DNA of 64,000 nucleotides from NCBI RefSeq assembly GCF_020858115.1, contig NZ_JACYMM010000015.1, positions 51,586 to 115,585 of the forward strand, in the 5' to 3' direction. How positions within the stretch are numbered: position 1 is the stretch's first letter; each line of letters opens with the position of its first letter. The translations under genes were made by a program, and so were the position numbers. This DNA is from Janthinobacterium sp. FW305-129 (lineage in GTDB: Bacteria > Pseudomonadota > Gammaproteobacteria > Burkholderiales > Burkholderiaceae_D). This document shows positions 25,959 to 34,688 of the stretch, piece by piece. Below the pieces are notes generated by a model. The model saw only the letters and a list, made by a program, of their open reading frames with translations. It had not been told where the DNA came from and searched no databases.

Positions 25959-25985
25959 AGCCCCTCTTCGGAGGGGCTTTTTTAT
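25959..25985 (+). terminator. Rho-independent terminator after the siderophore receptor
   Basis: AGCCCCTC and GAGGGGCT form an 8-bp stem closed by a stable TTCG tetraloop, followed by seven T counting the one that closes the stem. It lies 20 bases after the receptor stop codon. Confidence 0.93.
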
Positions 25986-26312
25986 TGTCCTGATAATCTT
26001 GCCTTTTTGGCGTACCGCCACCCTGCCGTGACTAGCGTATGAAAAGTCATACAGCGATGGCCTGCCGCGTCCAATATTTCGCGCAAGCGTGCAAAGTTGC
26101 GACATCTAAGCAACAAAAAAGCTTCCTCAAATCAACAACTTAAGAAGTTAGGTCCCAAATTCCCATTTCAGGCATATCCTTTGCTATGTACAGGTTTTGC
26201 TGCAAATAATCGCTGGCACGCAAGGGCTTGTTTTTGAGAAATATTGACTCCAAGCTTGAGTTGCTCGCAATCAATAATCCGCTCACAGCGGCGTTTCACC
26301 GGAGGAGTCATA
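25986..26312 (+). other. Promoter region of the dicarboxylate symporter gene
   Basis: About 330 bases without a gene. It holds a sigma-54 promoter (26170-26185), a perfect 6-4-6 palindrome GTATGA-AAAG-TCATAC at 26037-26052, a 5-10-5 inverted repeat CGCAA/TTGCG at 26082-26101 and a 5-3-5 palindrome AACTT-AAG-AAGTT at 26137-26149. The upstream palindromes are in the right place, 20-130 bases from the promoter, for an enhancer-binding protein such as the DctD encoded at 30752. The region is noticeably AT-rich compared with its flanks. Confidence 0.55.
26170..26185 (+). promoter_or_regulatory. Predicted sigma-54 (-24/-12) promoter for the dicarboxylate symporter
   Basis: AGGCATATCCTTTGCT has GG at 26171-26172 and TTGCT with GC at 26183-26184, the exact 12-base step required between the -24 and -12 elements. 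It departs from the TGGCACG-N4-TTGCW consensus at three of the conserved positions. Transcription would begin near 26196, giving a leader of about 117 bases. Confidence 0.7.
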
Positions 26313-27626
26313 ATGAAAAAGAAACGGCCATTAACCCTGTACATCCTGATTGCCATGATCCTCGGCATTGCCGTCGGTTATGGATGCCATTCCGCTTTCC
26401 CCGATGCGGACATGAGCAAGCAAATCGCTGGCAATATTTCCATCGTCACCGACGTCTTCTTGCGCCTGATCAAGATGATCATTGCGCTGCTGGTGTTCTC
26501 CACCCTGACGGTCGGCATCGCCCACATGGGCGACGGCAAGACGGCCGGCCGCATCGGCCTGAAAGCCATGTGCTGGTTCGTCGTCGCCTCGCTGGTCTCG
26601 CTGGCGCTGGGTATGGTGCTGTCGAACCTGATGCAGCTGGGTACCAACCTCGGCTTGCCATTGCCGGACGTACACGCTTCAACGAATCTGAAAACGGCCG
26701 CCTTCACCTTGAAAGATTTCTTCACGCACCTGGTGCCGAAGTCGCCGATCGAGGCCATGGCCAACAATGAAATCCTGCAAGTGCTGGTGTTCTCGATCTT
26801 CTTCGGCGGCGCACTGGCCGGCCTGGGCGAATCGGGCAAGACCCTGACGGCCGTCGTCGACCAGCTGGCGCAAGTCATGCTGCGCATCACCGGCACCATC
26901 ATGAACCTGGCCCCGCTGGCCGTGTTCGCCGCGATGGCCTCCGTCATCACCACCCACGGCCTGGGCGTGCTGGTCACGTTTGCCAAGTTCATGGGCGGCT
27001 TCTACGTGGGCCTGCTGTGCCTGTGGGCCCTGCTGATCGGCGCCGGCTTCGTCGTCATCGGCCCGCGCATCTTCAAACTCGTCGGCCTGATCCGCGAACC
27101 TTTCCTGCTGGCATTTTCGACGGCCAGCTCGGAAGCGGCGTATCCAAAACTGCTGACGGCGCTCGACCAGTTCGGCGTGGACCGCAAGATTTCCAGCTTT
27201 GTGTTGCCAATGGGCTACTCCTTCAATCTCGACGGCTCGATGATGTACTGCACCTTTGCCGTGCTGTTCATCGCGCAAGCCTATGGCATCGACCTGTCGA
27301 TCGGCACGCAGATCACCATGCTGCTGCTGCTGATGCTGACCTCGAAAGGCATGGCCGGCGTGCCGCGCGCCTCGCTGGTGGTGATTGCCGCTACCCTGAA
27401 CCAGTTCAATATTCCGGAAGCGGGCTTGCTGCTGCTGATGGGCGTCGACCAATTCCTCGACATGGGCCGTTCGGCCACCAACGCGGTCGGCAATGCCGTC
27501 GCCACGGCCGTCGTCGCCAAGTGGGAAGGTGGCCTGGCCACCGAGGAAGAAGCAGCCGCGGCCAATGCGGCCAACCAGAACACGGAAAGCCATTGGGGCG
27601 AAGCGGATCACGCTAGCAAAGCCTGA
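26313..27626 (+). CDS. Dicarboxylate/amino acid:cation symporter (DctA/GltP family)
   Basis: The 437-residue inner-membrane carrier has eight helices and two re-entrant hairpins typical of the DAACS family. Signature stretches are FLRLIKMIIALLVFSTLTVGIA, the serine-rich AFSTASSEAAYPK hairpin, GYSFNLDGSMMYCTFAVLFIAQA with the NxxG/M motif, LTSKGMAGVPRAS and DQFLDMGRSATNAVGN. The ATG at 26313 follows a strong GGAGGAG site. A sigma-54 promoter upstream and a DctB/DctD pair three genes downstream point to C4-dicarboxylates (succinate, malate, fumarate) as substrates, and that assignment is inference from context. A hairpin at 27634-27662 separates it from the porin. Confidence 0.9.
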   Translation: MKKKRPLTLYILIAMILGIAVGYGCHSAFPDADMSKQIAGNISIVTDVFLRLIKMIIALLVFSTLTVGIAHMGDGKTAGRIGLKAMCWFVVASLVSLALGMVLSNLMQLGTNLGLPLPDVHASTNLKTAAFTLKDFFTHLVPKSPIEAMANNEILQVLVFSIFFGGALAGLGESGKTLTAVVDQLAQVMLRITGTIMNLAPLAVFAAMASVITTHGLGVLVTFAKFMGGFYVGLLCLWALLIGAGFVVIGPRIFKLVGLIREPFLLAFSTASSEAAYPKLLTALDQFGVDRKISSFVLPMGYSFNLDGSMMYCTFAVLFIAQAYGIDLSIGTQITMLLLLMLTSKGMAGVPRASLVVIAATLNQFNIPEAGLLLLMGVDQFLDMGRSATNAVGNAVATAVVAKWEGGLATEEEAAAANAANQNTESHWGEADHASKA

Positions 27627-27633
27627 TAGCGCC

Positions 27634-27662
27634 ATGGCCCGCCACAAGCGGGCCATTTATTT
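27634..27662 (+). terminator. Probable terminator after the symporter gene
   Basis: ATGGCCCGC and GCGGGCCAT form a 9-bp stem with a CACAA loop, followed by the interrupted T-run TTATTT. It is weaker than other terminators in the window and may allow read-through into the porin gene. Confidence 0.65.
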
Positions 27663-27734
27663 GTTGTCGATGTTGAGTAACAAGCAGTCAGGTAGTGCGA
27701 TCAGTAGTCATTCCAACTTATTAGAGAGATTTTC

Positions 27735-28727
27735 ATGAAAAAAGTCCTGTTTACCCTGCTGACCCTCGGCGCAGCCTCCACCGGCGCCATGGCCCAATCG
27801 AGCGTCACCATGTACGGCGTGGCTGACGCCGGACTGGTGTTCGACAAGGATGCGGCTGGAGACCGCCTGAACCGCGTCGCTTCCGGCGTGGCCTCGGGCT
27901 CGCGCATCGGCTTCAAGGGCAAGGAAGACCTCGGTGGTGGCCTGGCCGCCATTTTCGTGCTGGAAAGCGGTTTCAATATCGATACCGGCACCTCGGGCCA
28001 GGGAGGCCGGCTGTTCGGCCGCCAGTCGTACGTCGGCCTGACCGGCAGCGCCGGCGCCGTCACCCTGGGCCGCCAATACACGCCGTATTACCTGGCCCTG
28101 CGCGATGTGGCAGATCCGTTCGTCATCGGCCTGGCCGGCACGGCGTCGAACATCATGACGCCGAATTACCGCATCGATAATATGGTGCAATACAGCACGC
28201 CGACCTGGAGCAAGCTGTCGGCCGACCTGGCGTATGGCTTTGGCGAAGTGGCCGGCGACAATGCGAAAAACCGCAGCATGGGCGGTGCCGTGCATTACAT
28301 CGACGGCCCGCTGAACGTGACCCTGACGCATCACCGCCAGGAAAATCCGCTGGCGACCCAGCAAAGCCGCAACACCCTGCTGGCCACGCGCTACGACTTC
28401 GGCGTGCTGCAAGGCAACTTCGGCTACGCCGACAACCGCGCCATGAACGACAGCAAGAGCAACGACATCCTGGTCGGCTTCAGCGCCCCGTTCGGCGCCA
28501 CCAAGCTGGTCGCGTCGTACATCCGCCACAACGACAAGAGCAACGCCAACCGTGACGCCCAACAGTGGGCCATCGGCGCCTTCTATGCCCTGTCCAAGCG
28601 CAGCGACCTGTACACCGGTTACGGCCACATCAGCAACAAGAACGGCGCGACCTACAAGGTCGGCAATGCCACCGACGACGGCACCGGCACCAGCGGCTTT
28701 AACCTGGGCATGCGCCACACGTTCTAA
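27735..28727 (+). CDS. Gram-negative general porin (OmpC-like, 16-strand)
   Basis: The 330-residue outer-membrane protein has a signal peptide ending AMA (residue 20), the betaproteobacterial porin start QSSVTMYGVADAGLVF, the loop-and-strand signature SRIGFKGKEDLGGGLAAIFVLESGF, FGRQSYVGLTGSAGAVTLGRQ, and a C-terminal GFNLGMRHTF ending in Phe, which is needed for barrel insertion. It follows the symporter by 108 bases on the same strand and precedes dctB, so it may supply dicarboxylates to the periplasm. A strong terminator closes the transcript at 28760-28790. Confidence 0.94.
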   Translation: MKKVLFTLLTLGAASTGAMAQSSVTMYGVADAGLVFDKDAAGDRLNRVASGVASGSRIGFKGKEDLGGGLAAIFVLESGFNIDTGTSGQGGRLFGRQSYVGLTGSAGAVTLGRQYTPYYLALRDVADPFVIGLAGTASNIMTPNYRIDNMVQYSTPTWSKLSADLAYGFGEVAGDNAKNRSMGGAVHYIDGPLNVTLTHHRQENPLATQQSRNTLLATRYDFGVLQGNFGYADNRAMNDSKSNDILVGFSAPFGATKLVASYIRHNDKSNANRDAQQWAIGAFYALSKRSDLYTGYGHISNKNGATYKVGNATDDGTGTSGFNLGMRHTF

Positions 28728-28759
28728 GGACGTTGAACTGTCCGTGACATAAAAGCGTG

Positions 28760-28790
28760 AGCCGCCGGATGCATATCCGGCGGCTTTTTC
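28760..28790 (+). terminator. Rho-independent terminator after the porin gene
   Basis: AGCCGCCGGAT and ATCCGGCGGCT form an 11-bp stem with a GCAT loop and a five-T run. It lies 32 bases after the porin stop and isolates the porin transcript from dctB. Confidence 0.92.
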
Positions 28791-28848
28791 TTTTTACGCA
28801 ATATTTAAATGCGATACTGTGGGTTCTTGCAAGTTGGCAGCTGATTTT

Positions 28849-30759
28849 ATGAATAGCAGTACTACCAAACCCTCCCTTTCCTGGCGCCAGCGCCTGTCGC
28901 AGCGGTCGGGCCGCGAAACGCTGGCCTGGGGCGTGGTGCTGGCCGCCTGCCTGGCCACCGTCTGGCTCGTGTATTTCTGGACCGAACGCATCGCCATCGG
29001 CAAGCTGCAGGCCAGCGGCGCGCAGCGCCTCGAAGTGTATGTGAGTAGCCTGGAAAATGCGCTGGAGAAATATGACTTCCTGCCCAAGACGCTGGAGCTG
29101 AACCGCGACGTCATCCGTTTGCTGCAGCACCCGGAAGACCCGGTGCTGGTCGACACCGTCAACCATTACCTGGAGCAGATGAACGCCCAGGCGAAATCGT
29201 CGACCATTTTCATCAGCAACCTCGACGGCAACACGCGGGCCGCCAGCAACTGGCAGGGACCGGACAGCTTTATTGGCGACAATATCTCGTTCCGCCCCTA
29301 CGCCCAGGATGCGCTGCGCGGCACGCCGGGGCGTTTTTATGGCGTCGGCACGACGCGGCTCGAGCCCGGCTATTTCTTTGCCCACGGCATCTACCAGAAT
29401 GGCCACATGCTGGGCCTGGCAACGGTCAAGGTGAACCTGGAAACCCTGGAAAAACGCTGGGTGCAGGGCGCCGACAAGGTGATGCTGGCCGATGAGCACG
29501 GCGTGATCTTCCTCAGTTCCATGGCGGACTGGAAGTACAAGACCCTGGCGCCCCTGTCGCCCGCCATCGTCGAAGAACTCAACCGCACGCGCCAGTACTA
29601 TTCGAAGCAGCTGGAAGCCATCCCTTTCGTCTCCGACCGCCAACTGGGCAATGGCGCCCGCGTGATCAGCGTGCGCGAGCAGGAACACGCCGACACGCCG
29701 CCGAAGATCAGCTCCAGCGTGATGACGCAGATCAAGCTCAAGTCGCCGCAAGGCTGGACTTTCATTTACCTGTCCGACCTGGCGCAGGCGAAGGCCAGCG
29801 CGCGCGCGGCGGCCGCCTTCTCCTGCGTGCTGCTGGGCTTTTTCATGCTGCTGTTCTTTTACCTGCGCCAGCGCCGCGCGGCCGTGGCGCAAAAGCTGCG
29901 CGCCCGCGAAGACCTGCAGCATGCCTACGACAACCTGGAAGCCATGGTCGAGGAACGCACCTCGGAACTCAATGCCATGACGCAAAGCCTGAGCCAGGAA
30001 ATCGAGGTGCGCAGCAAGGCCGAGCAAAAGCTGCACATCACGCAAAATGAACTGTTTCAAGCCGGCAAGATGGCCGTGCTGGGACAGATGTCGGCCAGCA
30101 TCACGCATGAACTCAACCAGCCGTTGACGGCGCTGCGCACCATGTCCGACAATGCCGTCATCCTGCTGGAACGGGGACGGCTCGACGATGCGCGGCGCAA
30201 CCTGGCGAAGATCTCGCAAATTGCGGCCCGGATGGGAACCATTACGGGCCAATTGAAGATCTTTGCGCGCAAATCGACGACCAGCCTGACTTCCGTCTCG
30301 ATCCCCACGGCGATCAGCAACGCCCTGTTCCTCGTCGAGCGCCGCCTGCAGGTGGAAAATGTGCGTTTTACTTTGCAACTGCCGCCCGACGACATCTTCG
30401 CCATGTGCGAAAGCAACCGCCTGGAGCAGGTGCTGGTGAACCTGTACGCGAATGCGCTCGATGCCATGAACGGCAGCGACGTGCGCAGCCTGCGCGTGGC
30501 CGTCGAATGCACGCCGGAGCACGTGCTGATCCACGTGGCCGATACGGGCCCCGGCCTGTCGACGGAAGTGTATGAACACCTGTTCGAGCCGTTCTTCACG
30601 ACCAAACCGCAAGGACTGGGCCTGGGCCTGGGCCTGGCCATCTCCGAACAGATCACGCGCCAGTTCGGCGGCGTGCTGCGCGCCGAAAACGCCCCCGGCG
30701 GCGGCGCCGTCTTCACCATCGAACTACAGATTGCAACGCAGGAGGAAAAACATGTTTGA
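28849..30759 (+). CDS. dctB: C4-dicarboxylate sensor histidine kinase (DctB-like)
   Basis: The 636-residue kinase has a helix at about residues 26-43, a long periplasmic double-Cache sensor (about 45-310, with SSTIFISNLDGNTRAASNW and the RPYAQDALRGTPGRFYGVGTT motif characteristic of DctB), a second helix at about 325-345, a coiled coil, a HisKA H-box (MSASITHELNQPLTALR) and a HATPase_c domain (VLVNLYANALDAM; GPGLSTEVYEHLFEPFFTTK). It senses external succinate, fumarate or malate and phosphorylates DctD. The ATG at 28849 was preferred over an upstream GTG. The stop overlaps the dctD start by eight bases. Confidence 0.9.
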   Translation: MNSSTTKPSLSWRQRLSQRSGRETLAWGVVLAACLATVWLVYFWTERIAIGKLQASGAQRLEVYVSSLENALEKYDFLPKTLELNRDVIRLLQHPEDPVLVDTVNHYLEQMNAQAKSSTIFISNLDGNTRAASNWQGPDSFIGDNISFRPYAQDALRGTPGRFYGVGTTRLEPGYFFAHGIYQNGHMLGLATVKVNLETLEKRWVQGADKVMLADEHGVIFLSSMADWKYKTLAPLSPAIVEELNRTRQYYSKQLEAIPFVSDRQLGNGARVISVREQEHADTPPKISSSVMTQIKLKSPQGWTFIYLSDLAQAKASARAAAAFSCVLLGFFMLLFFYLRQRRAAVAQKLRAREDLQHAYDNLEAMVEERTSELNAMTQSLSQEIEVRSKAEQKLHITQNELFQAGKMAVLGQMSASITHELNQPLTALRTMSDNAVILLERGRLDDARRNLAKISQIAARMGTITGQLKIFARKSTTSLTSVSIPTAISNALFLVERRLQVENVRFTLQLPPDDIFAMCESNRLEQVLVNLYANALDAMNGSDVRSLRVAVECTPEHVLIHVADTGPGLSTEVYEHLFEPFFTTKPQGLGLGLGLAISEQITRQFGGVLRAENAPGGGAVFTIELQIATQEEKHV

Positions 30760-32095
30760 CGGCTTGAAGGTCTTGCTGGTCGAGGACGACCCCACCGTAC
30801 GCGAGGGCAGCGAGCAGGCATTGCAACTGGCCGGCCTGGACGTGCTGGCGTTTCACTCGGCCGAACTGGCCTATAAACTGCTGACGCCGGACTTTCCCGG
30901 CATCATCGTCAGCGACGTGCGCCTGCCCGGCATGAGCGGCCTGGAGCTGCTGCAAGCCGTCAAGACGCTGGACCCGCACCTGCCCGTGATCCTCGTCACG
31001 GGCCATGGCGACATCACGATGGCCGTGCACGCCATGCGCACGGGCGCCTACGATTTCATCGAAAAGCCGTATTCGTCCGACCAGCTGGTCGACGTCATCC
31101 TGCGCGCGCTGGAAACGCGCAGACTCATGCTGGAAGTGCACAGCCTGCGCCGCCAGCTCGAGGACGGCGGCGGCATCGAGGCACGCCTACTGGGCAATTC
31201 CGTGGCGATGCGCGACATACGGCGCCTGATACTCGACGTAGCCGACGAACCGGCCGACGTGCTGATCTATGGCGACACGGGCACGGGCAAGGAAATGGTG
31301 GCCCGCTGCCTGCACGACTTCAGCCACCGCCGCAAGCATAACTTTGTCGCCGTCAACTGCGGCGCGATTCCCGAAAGCATCTTCGAAAGCGAAGTCTTCG
31401 GCCATGAACCGGGCGCATTCACGGGCGCGGCCAAGCGGCAGGTGGGCAAGATCGAACATGCGGACCACGGCACTTTCTTCCTCGATGAAATCGAATCGCT
31501 GCCCCTGTCGCTGCAAGTCAAATTGCTGCGCGTGCTGCAGGAACGCTATATCGAGCGCCTGGGCTCGAACGTGCCCACCCCCGTCGACGTGCGCGTCATC
31601 GCGGCGGCCAAGCTGGACCTGGAAGACTTGTCGCAGCAGCAGAAATTCCGCAGCGACCTGTACTACCGCCTGAACCTGATCGTGCTGCATCTGCCGCCGT
31701 TGCGCGAACGGCGCGAAGACATTCCCATCCTGTTCGAACACTTCGTGCTGGCCGCCGCCACCCGCTACAACCGCGCCGCGCCCGTGGTCTCCAGCGCGCA
31801 GATGCGCAACCTGATGGCCCATTCCTGGCCCGGCAATGTGCGCGAATTGCGCAATATCGCCGACCGCTTCGTGCTCGGTATCGCCGGCGGCGCCTCGAGC
31901 CTGCTGGCGGCCGGACTGGCCAGCCCGCTGTCGCTGGCGGAGCAAGTGAACGGCTTCGAACGCGCCCTGATCGAACAGGAACTGCGCACATATTCGGGTA
32001 ACGTCAGCGAAGTGAGCACGGTGCTCGGTTTGCCGAAGCAAACCCTGTATCACAAGATGCAGAAGTACAACCTCGTCGCCGAAGAGTTCAGGTAA
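30752..32095 (+). CDS. dctD: Sigma-54-dependent response regulator (DctD-like)
   Basis: The 447-residue protein has a receiver domain with phosphoacceptor Asp55 (IIVSDVRLPGMSG), an AAA+ domain with Walker A GDTGTGKE, the sigma-54-contacting GAFTGA loop, and Walker B HGTFFLDEIESLP, and a Fis-type helix-turn-helix (NVSEVSTVLGLPKQTLYHKM). It should activate the -24/-12 promoter of the symporter gene at 26170. It starts at the ATG at 30752 after an ideal GGAGG, and overlaps the dctB stop (ATGTTTGA), so the pair is translationally coupled. Its own stop overlaps the convergent phosphoesterase gene by eight bases. Confidence 0.92.
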   Translation: MFDGLKVLLVEDDPTVREGSEQALQLAGLDVLAFHSAELAYKLLTPDFPGIIVSDVRLPGMSGLELLQAVKTLDPHLPVILVTGHGDITMAVHAMRTGAYDFIEKPYSSDQLVDVILRALETRRLMLEVHSLRRQLEDGGGIEARLLGNSVAMRDIRRLILDVADEPADVLIYGDTGTGKEMVARCLHDFSHRRKHNFVAVNCGAIPESIFESEVFGHEPGAFTGAAKRQVGKIEHADHGTFFLDEIESLPLSLQVKLLRVLQERYIERLGSNVPTPVDVRVIAAAKLDLEDLSQQQKFRSDLYYRLNLIVLHLPPLRERREDIPILFEHFVLAAATRYNRAAPVVSSAQMRNLMAHSWPGNVRELRNIADRFVLGIAGGASSLLAAGLASPLSLAEQVNGFERALIEQELRTYSGNVSEVSTVLGLPKQTLYHKMQKYNLVAEEFR

Positions 32096-32834
32096 GCACG
32101 CCGACCCGGCCCGTGCGCAAGGGCGCGACCCAGTCGGGCCGCCCGTTGGCCAGCGCCAGCCGGGCCGCCGTTTCCCAGTCGTATGCGACGGCGTGAAAGT
32201 GCGCCGTCCAGGCGCCGTCCGCGCCCTGTTCCGCGATGGCATAGCGCGCATGCGGCGTGCCGTTTTCCATCACGTGCGGATAGCCGTGGTCATCGTCGTA
32301 CGCCTGCAAGCCCACGCTGCCCGGATTGACGATCAGCCGGCCATCGGCCAGGCGCACCTGGCGCGGCATGTGCGTGTGGCCGCACAGGATCAGGGCCGCG
32401 TCCGCCGGCCCGGCCCGTTCTGCCACTTCAGCCGGCGTGGCGGCGCGGCTGCCTTGCGGCGTGACGCTATCGAGAAAATACACGAGGTCGCTTGTCGGCG
32501 TGCCATGCACGAGCAGCACGTCCTTGCGCAAGCGCAAGGTGGCGGGCAACGCGGCTATCCAGTCCAGTTGCTCCGGTAGCAGTTGCGCGCGCGCAAAAGC
32601 GTCCGACACGCCCATGCGGGCCGGGTCGCCGAACAATTGGCGCTCGTGGTTGCCGCGGATCGTGGGCAGGTCCAGCGCCATCAGGCGCGCCGCCGTGGCG
32701 CGCGGTTGCAGATGGCCCGAAACGATATCGCCCAGGTTGACGGTCACGTCCACGTTACGCCGGGCGATGTCGGCCAGCACGGCGTCCAGCGCATCCAGGT
32801 TGCCGTGGATATCGGAAATGGCGGCGATTCTCAT
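32088..32834 (-). CDS. Calcineurin-like metallophosphoesterase (YfcE/MJ0936 type)
   Basis: The 248-residue cytoplasmic enzyme shows all five metallophosphoesterase blocks: SDIHGN at residues 7-12, GDIVSG, GNHE, HGTP and GHTH. It belongs to the small YfcE-like group that hydrolyses phosphodiesters or phosphomonoesters of nucleotides. The ATG at 32834 follows a GAGGAGGAA site. The frame stays open far upstream through the next gene, but that part is antisense to the outer-membrane barrel gene. It shares its last eight bases with dctD in a convergent overlap. The natural substrate is unknown. Confidence 0.92.
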   Translation of the reverse strand: MRIAAISDIHGNLDALDAVLADIARRNVDVTVNLGDIVSGHLQPRATAARLMALDLPTIRGNHERQLFGDPARMGVSDAFARAQLLPEQLDWIAALPATLRLRKDVLLVHGTPTSDLVYFLDSVTPQGSRAATPAEVAERAGPADAALILCGHTHMPRQVRLADGRLIVNPGSVGLQAYDDDHGYPHVMENGTPHARYAIAEQGADGAWTAHFHAVAYDWETAARLALANGRPDWVAPLRTGRVGVLT

Positions 32835-33071
32835 GCGGTGTTTCCTCCTCGTGCGCACCATTTTGCACGCGTGTCCCGTTGCAGGCAATGGCGGCACATC
32901 CGCCTGCCTACCGGCTGTTACATACGGTAGGACAAATCCGACGGTAAGTTGCGCCGTGCGGCTACGTAATCCAAAAGTAACAATTGCTACCATTTCCTCA
33001 TTGCATTGCCGCATGACACCAGCCACCCCGACGTCGCGGCCGTTTTCACTTATATTTTGAGGAGTAGTCCC

Positions 33072-33920
33072 ATGTTTGCCACGCCCGTCCCCGCCCGCCT
33101 GTCGCCCCCCCGTTTGCGCCATCTTGCCTTGCGCAGCGCCATGATGCTGGGCGTACTGGGCATTGCGACGGCCGCCGCCGCGGCGCGGGCGGAACCGTCG
33201 CCCACCCTGGACCGCGTCAGCATTTCGCTGGGCGCCTTTTCCGCCGATCCGCGCATCAATATCGGCGCCGACACTGAATTTGGCCGTATCGACGCGCCCG
33301 AATCGAAGCCAAGCCACACCACCATCCCGCGCGTGAAAGCGGACTTGCTGATCGGCGACCGCCACGGCCTGGCATTCGACTACTACCGCTACGACAAATC
33401 CTACACGCCAAGCCTGACGGGCGACACCATCATCAATGGCCAGCCCGTCACGGGCACGGCGACGGCGAATGCCGATCTGAAGCTGGACCTGGCCAAGCTG
33501 GCCTACAAATGGTGGCTGGGCAGCGGCAACGACACCTTCGGCATCGGCCTGGGCGCCGCCTACTACCATGCCAACCTGAACGGCACGGCCACGGGCGTCG
33601 TCAATGGCGAGACGGCCACGGCACGCGATTCCATCAGCGAGCACGCGTTCGCGCCGCTGCTGGAGGTGGGCTGGCGCCACGCCTTCACGCCGGACTTGCG
33701 CATGTATGCGGAAGCGTCGGGCATCAAGAAAAATGGCGGGCGCATCAACGGCCACATCTACGGCGGCAATATCGGCGTGGAATGGTTTCCATTCAAGAAT
33801 ATCGGTTTCGTGGCCGACTACGGCATCTCGAAAATCAAGCTGCACCGCGACAGCGAACGCGATGCCGACCTGAACATCCGCCTGACGGGACCGTCGGCGT
33901 ATGTGAAAGTGCGCTTTTAA
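33072..33920 (+). CDS. Outer-membrane beta-barrel protein (OmpA/OmpW-type small barrel)
   Basis: The 282-residue protein has a long signal peptide (MRLRHLA-type basic region, hydrophobic core, cleavage after ARA near residue 41) and alternating hydrophobic strands consistent with an eight-stranded barrel, ending in SAYVKVRF with a terminal Phe. Segments such as RHGLAFDYYRYDKSY, LDLAKLAYKWWLG, FGIGLGAAYYHANLNG and GGNIGVEWFPFKNIGFVADYGISK recall the porin-family OMP_b-brl domain. The start at 33072 has a GAGGAG site. Function is unknown; pore or surface stability is likely. Its stop overlaps the convergent acetyltransferase gene by four bases. Confidence 0.8.
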   Translation: MFATPVPARLSPPRLRHLALRSAMMLGVLGIATAAAAARAEPSPTLDRVSISLGAFSADPRINIGADTEFGRIDAPESKPSHTTIPRVKADLLIGDRHGLAFDYYRYDKSYTPSLTGDTIINGQPVTGTATANADLKLDLAKLAYKWWLGSGNDTFGIGLGAAYYHANLNGTATGVVNGETATARDSISEHAFAPLLEVGWRHAFTPDLRMYAEASGIKKNGGRINGHIYGGNIGVEWFPFKNIGFVADYGISKIKLHRDSERDADLNIRLTGPSAYVKVRF

Positions 33921-34429
33921 GCGAGCGCCGCCGGTTTCAGCAAATAGAGCTGAAACTGCGGCAATTCCGGATCGTCATACGCCTCGACCCTGGCAAACGG
34001 CAGGCGCGCAAACGCCTGCCGCCAGAACGCATTCGCCTGCGCATCGGCGCGGAACGTCGCCACCAGCCACGTCTGCTCGCCATCGAGCAGCACGCGCCGC
34101 ACCACTTCCAGCGCCAGCCCCCGGCGCCGGTATTTCTGCAAGATGAACAAGTCGCTGAACTCCCGGACCGGCAGCGCGCCCGCCATGCCGGGTTCCGTGA
34201 CGAAGAAGCCCGCCAGCGCGCCATCGACCTCGATCCAGACGGCCGTATGTCCGGGCGCATGCACATACTCGGCCAGTCCGGCATCGCACACATCGTAGCG
34301 GCCGTCGGCCAGCACGTCTTCGCCGCTCCAGGCCGTATTCTCGTAGCAGTACAGCTGGAACAGCCGCGCCAGCGCCCCTGCTTCCCCCGGCGCAACGGCG
34401 CGCAATGTCATGTTCTGTGTTTCCGGCAT
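33917..34429 (-). CDS. GNAT-family N-acetyltransferase
   Basis: The 170-residue protein has the GNAT core, with an acetyl-CoA binding motif A near LFILQKYRRRGLALEVVRRVL (the R/Q-x-x-G-x-G/A signature is present as RRRGLA) after the strand GFFVTEPG. The N-terminus MPETQNMTLRAV is a normal GNAT start. There is no signal peptide. The acceptor is not predictable. It is convergent with the barrel gene and separated by 259 bp from the ABC transporter operon. Confidence 0.88.
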   Translation of the reverse strand: MPETQNMTLRAVAPGEAGALARLFQLYCYENTAWSGEDVLADGRYDVCDAGLAEYVHAPGHTAVWIEVDGALAGFFVTEPGMAGALPVREFSDLFILQKYRRRGLALEVVRRVLLDGEQTWLVATFRADAQANAFWRQAFARLPFARVEAYDDPELPQFQLYLLKPAALA

Positions 34430-34688
34430 GGTCCCGTCTTTCCGCCGCCTGGCGTCGCTGAAACTGGCGAGTGTAGCACCACGTCGTTCATCCTCCCCTC
34501 CCGCATTTCAGCCCCGCATTTCCACCCCTGGTCGCAAAAACATTAATTTTCTTCCAATTGGCTATATATTATTGTTTTTGAGTAACATCCGCCATCGCGG
34601 TTGTCACAAAACAAGGGTGATCCCCTGACACAGACCGGCAGACAGGAATCTGCCGGCTTTCATACCCAAGCTCTGGAGAGTGCTGCAC

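Noticed and set aside
26214..26230. TGGCACGCAAGGGCTTG as a second sigma-54 promoter.
   Set aside because: The -24 half is excellent, but GC falls one base too early for the strict 12-base step, and the site at 26170 fits better.
32835..33845. Upstream in-frame extension of the phosphoesterase to 585 residues.
   Set aside because: It is antisense to the outer-membrane barrel gene; the SDIHGN motif belongs at residue 7 from the chosen start.
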